Shown one piece after another: positions 34,994 to 42,575 of a stretch of DNA of 64,000 nucleotides (position 1 is the first letter of the stretch; every line of letters begins with the position of its first letter). The stretch spans positions 1 through 64,000 of the forward strand of contig JARKOC010000332.1 in NCBI GenBank assembly GCA_029975915.1, written 5' to 3'. The DNA is from Bryobacteraceae bacterium. Lineage in GTDB: Bacteria; Acidobacteriota; Terriglobia; Bryobacterales; Bryobacteraceae. The notes under the pieces were generated by a model. The model was not told where the DNA came from, ran no database searches, and saw only the letters and a program-made list of their open reading frames with translations. A program made the position numbers and the translations under genes.

Positions 34994-36883
34994 TCACTCT
35001 GGCCCAGGCCGGAGGACACCCTCTGCCTCGCGCCTGTCCAGGGCATCCACCAGGCACATGCATCCGAAGACCCCCCAAGCCTGGAACCCTATCGGAAGGA
35101 TCTGTCGGGGATCATCCATGGCGACGGCTTGGTAGAGTGCAGCCAATCCAGCAGGATCAACGAGACCTGCCAGTGAGTTGCCAGCCCGCACAACGAAGTC
35201 CTCAGGCAGTCCGGCGAGGGCGCGGCGATAGACGCCGGAGAACTCGGCTTTGGATCTGCGCTGCCGAACCGGCTCAGGCAGTAAACCGCCGATCGCTTGG
35301 CGGTGCAGCCACCTGTCTGTCGATCCCACACGCAGCAACCGTTCCGGGACGGCGAAGGCAAATTCCACTACTGCCTTGCTGCGGAAAGGACTACGGATCT
35401 CCAGGCCGGAGTGAGACAACTGCCGTTCAGACCATTCGCCTGCGCGGCGGATGTAGGGATCGAGCAGAATTCCGAGTTTCTCGCTCTTGCGTTTCAACTT
35501 GCGCCCGGCGGGGCGGCGAGTCACCAACTCGGCCTTGGCGGCGGCGGTGAGGATCTCTGGATGAGGCGGCGAACGCCTGCGCGCCTGCCACCGGCGGTTT
35601 GCGGCGATCAGACGTTCAGGCGCAGCCAACTTCAGCATCTGGCGCACGAACCAAGCAGTGCCTCTATCTCTGATATCGGCCCGCGCGCAAGCGAGCAACT
35701 CGCCCCAGCGGCCGGCCCGCAGCTCCTCGATATAGCGTTCCGGGCAGCCGTCCAGCCATTCGTCGCCGCCCAGACCGGTGACAATCACACGAGCCCCGCG
35801 TCTGGCCGCCAGCTCGTAGAGCCCCAGTCCCATAGTCCAATTTGGGAAGGGTGGGCATTCGAGGTATCGCGCCGCCCATTCACGGTGCGAGGCCGTGGAG
35901 GGAATCACGGGTTCTGTCTCATGAATGGGTTGGGAAAGATGGCCCCCTACCGCTCTGGCATACTCCAGTTCATCCGCGCGGGTATCGCCGGGAAAGCGGA
36001 GCGTAAAACCCTCGATCCGAGGAGCAGGGAGCCGGCCTTGCCGGTTGAGCGACGCGGCGGCGGCAAAGACGGAAGAGGAATCAAGCCCACCGCTCACTTC
36101 GTATGCCACCGGCTGGTGGGAGCGCGACAGTCTTCGGATGGAGTCGAATAGCAGCTCCCGGTAGCGTTGAACGTAATCGGCCGTCGATGAGAAGCGCAAC
36201 TCCGGAATTTCCTCAGGAGCCCAGTAGCGTTCTGACTTCTGGCCCGTCTCCGAAAAGAACACCCAATGAGCCGCGTTTAGGCGTTCGACGCCCGCCCAGA
36301 CCGTGCTGGTCAGGGATTGCCACTCGTCGGCGGCATATTCGGCAAGCGAGGACCAATTCAGCGTGCGCGGAATCCAGGGCAGGCTCAGTATTGCGTGCAG
36401 GTCGCTTGCCACCACCAGCGAGGTTGCGGTGCGGTGGTAGTGGAGTGGCTTGTTGCCCATCCGGTCGCGCGCACAAAAAGCTCGGCGGGCGCGAGTATCC
36501 CAGATCACGAAGGCGAAATCGCCATCGATGTGGTGCAGGCAAGCTTCCCCCCACTGTTGGTAAGCGCGCAGCACCAGTTCAGCGTCCGAGCGGTTCCGCA
36601 GTTGCGTTCCACGGCAAATCAGTTCGAGTCGCAGTTCCTCGCGGTTGTCCACCCTGCCGTCCATGACAAGTATGAGCGACTGGTCTTCATTCGCCCAGGG
36701 TTGCTGTTCCTCCAACGACTCAGGCGTCGTGCGGAGCATGCACTGTCCGAGAGCGGCTTGGCCCATGTTCCAGTGCCCGATCCCGTCGGGTCCGCGGTAC
36801 GCCATCGATGCCGTCATCCGCCGAATCTCGCCAGAGTCCGCCGGCCGGCCGTCGAAGTGGATGATTGCGGCAATCCCGCTCAT
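34994..36883 (-). CDS. Lasso cyclase (asparagine synthetase homologue)
   Basis: A 629-residue protein of the asparagine synthetase B family, the C protein of lasso clusters, which uses ATP to activate the ring Asp or Glu and close the macrolactam. The N-terminal Ntn-type domain begins MSGIAAI with Ser where glutamine-using enzymes have Cys2, so the glutaminase site is lost, as expected when the free amine of Gly1 is the nucleophile. The PP-loop SGGLDSSS lies at about residue 265, and GLGGDEWLDG (about 369) is typical of the synthetase domain. It overlaps the B2 stop by 4 bp. Confidence 0.93.
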   Translation of the reverse strand: MSGIAAIIHFDGRPADSGEIRRMTASMAYRGPDGIGHWNMGQAALGQCMLRTTPESLEEQQPWANEDQSLILVMDGRVDNREELRLELICRGTQLRNRSDAELVLRAYQQWGEACLHHIDGDFAFVIWDTRARRAFCARDRMGNKPLHYHRTATSLVVASDLHAILSLPWIPRTLNWSSLAEYAADEWQSLTSTVWAGVERLNAAHWVFFSETGQKSERYWAPEEIPELRFSSTADYVQRYRELLFDSIRRLSRSHQPVAYEVSGGLDSSSVFAAAASLNRQGRLPAPRIEGFTLRFPGDTRADELEYARAVGGHLSQPIHETEPVIPSTASHREWAARYLECPPFPNWTMGLGLYELAARRGARVIVTGLGGDEWLDGCPERYIEELRAGRWGELLACARADIRDRGTAWFVRQMLKLAAPERLIAANRRWQARRRSPPHPEILTAAAKAELVTRRPAGRKLKRKSEKLGILLDPYIRRAGEWSERQLSHSGLEIRSPFRSKAVVEFAFAVPERLLRVGSTDRWLHRQAIGGLLPEPVRQRRSKAEFSGVYRRALAGLPEDFVVRAGNSLAGLVDPAGLAALYQAVAMDDPRQILPIGFQAWGVFGCMCLVDALDRREAEGVLRPGPE

Positions 36884-37401
36884 TCAGCCGCGGCTCCTCC
36901 GCCAGACATAGGCTGATACTCCCTGTCGGCAATGGCGCCGATCACGGCGGCTCCCGCCACCTCGACCCAGGCATGCGCACCGAATTCCCCTTCAACGGAG
37001 ACGCCGATTCGGAGCATCGCCTGATGGCCGGAGGCTTTCAGCAGGGCCTCGCCGACCATGGCCCTTTCCAGGCAACGGGATAGGGGGACACGGTTCAGCG
37101 CGGCGTCGACGGCCCAGACAATCTCCTTCAGTTGCATAGTGTCATGCCCGGCCAGGATCGCCATCAGCCGGCGGACGTCCTCGTACTTGGCGATCCGGAG
37201 CGCCATAAGGCAGACTACGCCCATCACCCAGGCCCGCAGGAGAGCCACCCGCGCAGGCCACGTGAGACTGAACCATTTTGCTGCCCGGCCTCCGCTGCTC
37301 ATATTAAGAATGCGCGACGCCGGGATGAGGGCGAACCGCAGCGCCGTGTCCTCCGAAGTATACCGCCGCGAGGCCAGCCCGCCTTCAGTCCAAATTGGCA
37401 C
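36880..37401 (-). CDS. Lasso B2 leader peptidase (transglutaminase-like)
   Basis: About 173 residues from a GTG at 37401 with AAGGAG 6 bp upstream; the ATG at 37407 sits directly on that ribosome site and is less likely. The transglutaminase-like protease domain shows the nucleophile Cys110 in PLSRCLERAM and His143 in GAHAWVEV. The Asp seen 12 residues after His in the McjB type is not at that place here (Gly), while Asp159 is nearby; this variant seems usual in part of the family. It cleaves the leader before ring closure. It starts the minus-strand lasso operon and overlaps the cyclase gene (ATGA). Confidence 0.88.
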   Translation of the reverse strand: MPIWTEGGLASRRYTSEDTALRFALIPASRILNMSSGGRAAKWFSLTWPARVALLRAWVMGVVCLMALRIAKYEDVRRLMAILAGHDTMQLKEIVWAVDAALNRVPLSRCLERAMVGEALLKASGHQAMLRIGVSVEGEFGAHAWVEVAGAAVIGAIADREYQPMSGGGAAAE

Positions 37402-37435
37402 TGTCATCTCCTTCAGTACTTCGCTATTCTGTGGC

Positions 37436-39265
37436 TTGCCCGGCGCATCGTCAGATCTGGCACTTGAACGATTGAGACGGTTGGTCAGGGAGTTCCGCCA
37501 CCTTCCGCGCATCCTGCGTCTGGTCCACCAAGCGGCAGGATGGAGGACTGCGGCATGGGCCGCACTGCTGTCGGTTGAAGGGGCTGTCCCACTGCTGACG
37601 GTCATGTTCTCCCGCCAGGTAGTCGACCAGTTGCTGAGTTCGCTTAAGACTGGGCGGATCGAACCGACCATTGCCGCCGCGGCGGGACTCGTGGCCACCG
37701 TTCTGGCTGGCGAACTTGTCTCGGCGGCAGCGGCTCATTTGCGCACAGTACAGGCTGAGATGGTCCGGGATCACATACACGAGCTCGTGCACCGCCAGTC
37801 TGTCCGGGCGGGCCTGGCGTTTTACGATTCGGCCGACTTCCACGACCACCTGCACCGGGCGCGGGCAGAAGCGGCATACAGGCCGGTCCAACTGCTCGAA
37901 AGCCTGGGCGCCACGGCTCAAGCCGTCTTCACGCTTGCGGGATTCACCATTATTCTGGCGGCGTATGCCTGGTGGCTGCCACTAATCTTAATCGGCGGCG
38001 CTGTGCCGGCTCTCGCACTCCTGCTCCGATCCAGCCTTTTATTCCATCAATGGCGGCGCCAGTCGACGTCCGCGGAGCGCCGGACGTGGTATCTCGATTG
38101 GGTCCTTACCGCGGCTGAAACAGCCGCCGAAATCCGTCTGTTCGGCCTTGGCGGACTATTCAGCGGCGAGTTTGCCCGGTTGCGGAGTTCGCTGCGCCAG
38201 CAAAGGATCGAGATTTCAGTCCGGCAGGCCCGTGACCGCCTTGCCGCGTCCCTGGTCTCGTTCATGGCGGCCGGAATCATTGGCGCCTGGATCCTGCTTC
38301 AGGCTCTGGCTGGACGATTCACGCCTGGCGATCTGGTTCTTTTCTACCAAGCACTCCAACAGGGACTTCGATTGGTACATTCCCTGCTTGGCAACGCGGC
38401 GGACATTTATGGCAGCATGCTGTTTCTGGGCAACCTTTTTGAATTCCTGGATCTCCAGCCGGACGTGATCGAGCCGCACGACCCGCGTCCCGTACCATCA
38501 AAGCTCGCCGCTGGGATCACATTCAACCAGGTTTCGTTTTCCTACCCAGGATCGAAGGCTGCTTTAATCGAGGGACTGGACCTGTTGCTCCCGGCCGGAA
38601 AGATGACGGCGGTAGCGGGTGCAAACGGTTCCGGAAAGTCCACACTCGTTAAGCTCCTTTGCCGTTTCTATGACCCGCAACGCGGCTCGATCGAATTTGA
38701 CGGGATTGACCTCCGGCTCTTCGATCCCGCGGAGTTGCGCCGGGCAATTACTGGCCTACTTCAGGGCGCGGCGCGATTCCACGATACTTTCGCCCGCAAT
38801 GTTTGGATGGGCGACGTTTCCGGTCCGCCGGACCAGAGCAGAATCCGGCAGGCCGCCGTAGGAGCCTCCGCAGCGGCGATCGCCGAAGCTCTGCCATGCG
38901 GAATTGAAACCATGCTAGGCCGTGATTTCGAGGCCGGGCACGAACTCTCAGCCGGACAGTGGCAGCGATTGGCCCTGGCACGCGGTTTCTACCGGCAGGC
39001 TCCGCTGTTGATCCTAGATGAACCGACCGCCTCGATGGACCCCTGGGCCGAGTCTGAATGGCTGGCCGGTTTCAGGTCCCTGACTGCCGGCCAGACGGTG
39101 CTGCTCATCACCCACCGCTTCACCGCCGCCCGGCACGCCGACACGATCCATGTCCTGGATGCCGGGCGAATCGTCGAATCGGGTTCGCACGCGGAGTTGC
39201 TATCGCAGAACGGCCTGTACGCGAAGGGGTGGGCCGCACAAACAGGCGGCGGGCCACGCCCATGA
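37436..39265 (+). CDS. ABC exporter (permease fused to ATPase), lasso-peptide export
   Basis: About 609 residues if translation begins at the TTG at 37436; TTG at 37472 or 37481 are also possible, and no strong ribosome site is seen, so the start is uncertain. Sequence upstream in frame lies antisense to the B2 gene. Six transmembrane segments (about 50-330) are followed by an ATPase domain with Walker A GANGSGKST, the signature LSAGQWQRLALAR, Walker B LLILDEPTASMD and LITHRF. It is divergent from the lasso operon with about 30 bp between starts, and is coupled to the nucleotidyltransferase gene by ATGA. Likely exports the mature peptide, giving immunity. Confidence 0.88.
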   Translation: MPGASSDLALERLRRLVREFRHLPRILRLVHQAAGWRTAAWAALLSVEGAVPLLTVMFSRQVVDQLLSSLKTGRIEPTIAAAAGLVATVLAGELVSAAAAHLRTVQAEMVRDHIHELVHRQSVRAGLAFYDSADFHDHLHRARAEAAYRPVQLLESLGATAQAVFTLAGFTIILAAYAWWLPLILIGGAVPALALLLRSSLLFHQWRRQSTSAERRTWYLDWVLTAAETAAEIRLFGLGGLFSGEFARLRSSLRQQRIEISVRQARDRLAASLVSFMAAGIIGAWILLQALAGRFTPGDLVLFYQALQQGLRLVHSLLGNAADIYGSMLFLGNLFEFLDLQPDVIEPHDPRPVPSKLAAGITFNQVSFSYPGSKAALIEGLDLLLPAGKMTAVAGANGSGKSTLVKLLCRFYDPQRGSIEFDGIDLRLFDPAELRRAITGLLQGAARFHDTFARNVWMGDVSGPPDQSRIRQAAVGASAAAIAEALPCGIETMLGRDFEAGHELSAGQWQRLALARGFYRQAPLLILDEPTASMDPWAESEWLAGFRSLTAGQTVLLITHRFTAARHADTIHVLDAGRIVESGSHAELLSQNGLYAKGWAAQTGGGPRP

Positions 39266-40368
39266 GCCCGGAACTGAGGCTTGTTCTCGCCAGCGCGGCG
39301 ACGGTCCCTTCAGAGGCGGCCAAGGCATTCTGGGCAGACTTGGCCTCGGGCGGACTGAACTGGGACGAAGTCTTGGAACTTGCGGCCAAGCACCGCGTCC
39401 GCCCAGCACTTTTTAAGAACTTAGGTGCGTTACTGCCGCCGTCTTATCTGGCGCGAATGGAGCAGGCGTGCGAGGCCATCTCCGCCCATAACCGCTTTCT
39501 GGCGTCGGAACTTTGTTCGGTGATGCAGATGCTCGAAGCATGCGGAGTTCAGGCGATCGCCTTTAAGGGTCCCGTATTTGCTCAGCAGGTTTGCGGCGAC
39601 ATCACTCAGGCCGAGTTCGCCGACCTGGATCTGCTGGTTCCGCGTGAATTGGCATGGCTTGCCGTCGAAACACTAGAAGGACAAGGCTACCACTGCGAAT
39701 ACGCGGCCGGAAACTGGCGCCGCCAGGTCCTACTCGACTTGGAGTGCGAGGTGACCTTGGCTCATCCCGCTGGCCACACCGTGGACCTCCACTGGGACTT
39801 CACCGCTCCGTATTACCGCCCATTCCCCATCACGCTTCCAGTTGAAACCGTCGAAGTCCATGTGCTGGGTTCGCCCTTGCGTACTCTTGCTTACGAGGAT
39901 GCCGCTTTGTTTGCCATCGGGCACCTATCCCGGCACGGTTTTTGGATCGCAAAGGAGACGGCCCAAATCGCTTCGATTCTTGGTTCTATACAGACGCTCG
40001 ACTGGGATCGCGTCCTGGAGAGGGCCTCGCGGCAGGGCTGCCGCCGGATGGCTCTTTTCGCCGTGGCCGCGGCCGCCGAGTTTCACCAGGCTCAGATCCC
40101 GGCGACGCTGGCGCAAACGTTGTCCCGTGAGCGTCACTGGCTGAACGGCGCACTGTTCCGGAGCAAACGGTCGTTCGACGGCGCGGCAAGTCATCCTCCA
40201 AGTGCGCTGCCGAGACTCGCCATGAGACTTAGCCATCTGGATTCAATCGGCCAGCGCGCAGGGCATATGGCGCGATTTCTGTTCACGCCCCGCCCCGCGG
40301 TTTGGTCGCGATTGCCTTGGGCCGGTCTGCTGGCGGGAAGGTTGCTGCGCGGGCGAGGCCACCCGTGA
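39262..40368 (+). CDS. Nucleotidyltransferase-like protein of the lasso cluster
   Basis: A 368-residue protein whose ATG overlaps the ABC exporter stop by 4 bp. The pattern GVQAIAFKGPVFAQQV (about residue 93), then EFADLDLLVP with acidic residues, resembles the uncharacterised nucleotidyltransferase family (NTP_transf_5) that has a GNAT-free fold of polymerase-beta type. Homologues occur in kinase-containing lasso clusters, where their role is not settled; modification of the peptide or of a phosphorylated tail is a hypothesis. The conserved Arg usual before the acidic pair is not seen here (AEFADLD). It ends 17 bp from the convergent GH127 gene. Confidence 0.7.
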   Translation: MSPELRLVLASAATVPSEAAKAFWADLASGGLNWDEVLELAAKHRVRPALFKNLGALLPPSYLARMEQACEAISAHNRFLASELCSVMQMLEACGVQAIAFKGPVFAQQVCGDITQAEFADLDLLVPRELAWLAVETLEGQGYHCEYAAGNWRRQVLLDLECEVTLAHPAGHTVDLHWDFTAPYYRPFPITLPVETVEVHVLGSPLRTLAYEDAALFAIGHLSRHGFWIAKETAQIASILGSIQTLDWDRVLERASRQGCRRMALFAVAAAAEFHQAQIPATLAQTLSRERHWLNGALFRSKRSFDGAASHPPSALPRLAMRLSHLDSIGQRAGHMARFLFTPRPAVWSRLPWAGLLAGRLLRGRGHP

Positions 40369-40385
40369 GCGCCTAATTCAGAGTC

Positions 40386-42341
40386 TCACCGTTGGAGGTA
40401 AAGCACCCAAACCTGACTCGCAGAGGGCCCGCGGTTCAGGAACGTGTAGTAAGGCGTGAAGATCAAATCCACCGGCTCGCCGGGCCGGGCCAGCGATTCC
40501 CCCATCCTGGTGTAGAGAGGTAGCGAATCATAGGCCGCCACCGCTTTTCGCCCTTTATGCGTGAGTGTCACGACGCCGCCCAGCAGGTTCGGTTCATACT
40601 GTTCCGCGAAATCACCTGAACCATCTCCAGTGAGGCTCAGATAGCTCTCCAGCACATTCACTCCCGGCGCTTGGCCGGCCTGTTCCAGCAGATAGACGAC
40701 CGGGCCGCGGCGTACCGCCGCTCGCCCTTGATTACTGGCCACTAATGGATTGGAGACCAAAACCTGCGGCTTCATGTCGAAGGAAACACGGACAGAATCG
40801 CCTTTTCGCCATACGCGCCGGATTTCAAAGTAGGAACCCGGCCGAGGCTCGCCGGAGGCTTTACGGCCGCCGACTGTCACCGAAGCCGACCGCGCCCAAC
40901 CAGGGATGCGCAGCATCAGGGAAAACTCGGCGGCTGGCGCTTCTTCAAATGTCAGATCGACGGTTCCCTGCCACGGGTATTTTGTCGCTTGAGTGAGTTT
41001 GACCGGTGCGCCGCCGTCGAGTTTCCAGTCTAAGCGATTGTTGTCATAAAGATGAACCCACAGGCCCTCCTTGCTAATGCCATAGAAGTAGCCCGGCAAA
41101 GAAGCCAGCATGCGTTGCAGATTCGGCGGGCAGCAGGTGGTGGTGTACCAGGGATTGCGAATTCGTTTGGACGCCTCCTCGGTGAGTTCAAGCGGATTGC
41201 GATAGCAGTACATCGTTCCGTCGAGCGACATACCGGAGTTGATGGAGTTGTAGATCGCCGTCTCGACGATGTCAGCGAACCGCGCTTCGCCGGTGGCCGC
41301 CAGCATGCGCCAGTTCCACATCAGGTTGGCGATGGCGGCGCAACTCTCGGTATAGGCTTTGGCATTGGGCAATTCGTACGGATCGCCGAATGTTTCGCCG
41401 GCGGCGCGCGATCCGGTGCCTCCGGTGACATACATTTTGCTTTTGACGAGATCAGCCCAGAGGCGTTCGAGCGCTGCTTTATAGGCGGAATCGCCTGTCT
41501 CCAGGTAATAGTCCGCCGCGCCGGAAGCCGCATACCCGGCGCGGACGGCATGGCCCTCAATGACCGTCCGGTCCGTGAACGGGCGTCCACTGAAGGTGTA
41601 GCTCATCTGGGCCGGAGTCAGTTTCAGGCGCGCGCCGTCGCCGCGCAGGATGTATCCGGCGAGGTCCAGGAACTCCTTGCGGCCCGTAGTCCGGTACAGT
41701 TCGACCAGCGCCAGTTCGATTTCAGGGTGGCCGGCGAGCAGCGGCTGCTTTTCCGGGCCGAAATCGCGTAACAGGTACTCGACGAAGCGGATGCCGCCGT
41801 CCATCAGCTTGCTGTTGCCGGTGGCGCGGTAGTAGGCGATGCCGGCTTGAAGCATGTGGCCGAGGCAATACAGTTCATGGCCGGTGACCATCTCTTTCCA
41901 GCGGCGGTCCTTGCGATCCTCGATCCAGTAGGTATTGAGGTAGCCGCTGGCCTCCTGGGCAGCGAGGATCTCGTCGGTCAGCTTGTCGAAGGTTGCGCGG
42001 AGTTTTGGGTCGTCGGCCGTCTGAAGGACAAAGGCAGCGGCCTCCATCCATTTGTAGATGTCCGAGTCAGTGAACAGCGGGCCTCTGCGAGGGACGTTCT
42101 TCCCGGCCAGACGCCGGAAGTTATCAACAATGCCGTGCTCCTCGAGAAGGTCCAGCAAAGTTGGGATGCTGCGCTCGACATTCGTCTTCATGCGAGGCGC
42201 CCAGAAGCCGTCACGCATCGTTACGGCCGAGACTGGCACGTTTCTCACCTTTGCATAGGGCGATTTCTCAAGGTTCAGCACCATACGGTCGGCCCCCGGC
42301 GCCAGTGAACTCATCACGCAAAAAACCAGCAGGAATCTCAT
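40386..42341 (-). CDS. Secreted GH127 beta-L-arabinofuranosidase-like protein
   Basis: A 651-residue protein with an ATG 7 bp after AGGAG and a signal peptide (RFLLVFCVMSSLAPGA). An (alpha/alpha)6 barrel family: GHELYCLGHMLQAGIAYY is diagnostic. The GH127 zinc/nucleophile residues can be placed: Glu in GETFGD, then Glu and Cys in YTESCAAIANL with 16-residue spacing as in HypBA1, and two adjacent Cys in TTCCPPN. These support a cysteine-nucleophile beta-L-arabinofuranosidase that works on plant hydroxyproline arabinans or arabinogalactan. The divergent receptor gene follows across about 234 bp, which fits an arabinose-glycan module. Confidence 0.9.
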   Translation of the reverse strand: MRFLLVFCVMSSLAPGADRMVLNLEKSPYAKVRNVPVSAVTMRDGFWAPRMKTNVERSIPTLLDLLEEHGIVDNFRRLAGKNVPRRGPLFTDSDIYKWMEAAAFVLQTADDPKLRATFDKLTDEILAAQEASGYLNTYWIEDRKDRRWKEMVTGHELYCLGHMLQAGIAYYRATGNSKLMDGGIRFVEYLLRDFGPEKQPLLAGHPEIELALVELYRTTGRKEFLDLAGYILRGDGARLKLTPAQMSYTFSGRPFTDRTVIEGHAVRAGYAASGAADYYLETGDSAYKAALERLWADLVKSKMYVTGGTGSRAAGETFGDPYELPNAKAYTESCAAIANLMWNWRMLAATGEARFADIVETAIYNSINSGMSLDGTMYCYRNPLELTEEASKRIRNPWYTTTCCPPNLQRMLASLPGYFYGISKEGLWVHLYDNNRLDWKLDGGAPVKLTQATKYPWQGTVDLTFEEAPAAEFSLMLRIPGWARSASVTVGGRKASGEPRPGSYFEIRRVWRKGDSVRVSFDMKPQVLVSNPLVASNQGRAAVRRGPVVYLLEQAGQAPGVNVLESYLSLTGDGSGDFAEQYEPNLLGGVVTLTHKGRKAVAAYDSLPLYTRMGESLARPGEPVDLIFTPYYTFLNRGPSASQVWVLYLQR

Positions 42342-42531
42342 CAGCTAACTCCTATCCCGTTCATTCCATTCGAGATTAATCGTATCGCAAGCCAGCTGTG
42401 CGCAGGGGCAATGAAGTACTCAACCGAATCTCGTTCGAGCACGGGGAGCACCGCGGCAAATGAAAACCGACTCATATGGGAAATTTTCCTTGCTACTGAT
42501 ATGGCATCTCTGTTAGGCTCTGTAGCCAAAC

Positions 42532-42559
42532 TGTAACGTTGTTGTTACAAACGTTTACG
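42532..42559. promoter_or_regulatory. Overlapping palindromes, possible LacI-type operator
   Basis: TGTAAC/GTTACA (42532-42537 and 42544-42549) forms a perfect inverted repeat with a 6-bp spacer, and AAACGTTT (42549-42556), a perfect CG-centred palindrome of the kind LacI-family regulators bind, overlaps its end. They sit 17-44 bp before the receptor ATG, between divergent GH127 and receptor genes. No regulator gene is in the window. Confidence 0.5.
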
Positions 42560-42575
42560 TCAAGAGGGGTTTCCC

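Noticed and set aside
35297..36916. Long plus-strand frames opposite the lasso cyclase gene
   Set aside because: They are antisense shadows of a well-supported cyclase and have low-complexity Arg/Pro-rich composition without domains.
37058..37435. N-terminal extension of the ABC exporter frame from an ATG at 37058
   Set aside because: It lies antisense to the lasso B2 gene, is Arg/Ser rich and shows no exporter similarity until after about 37436.
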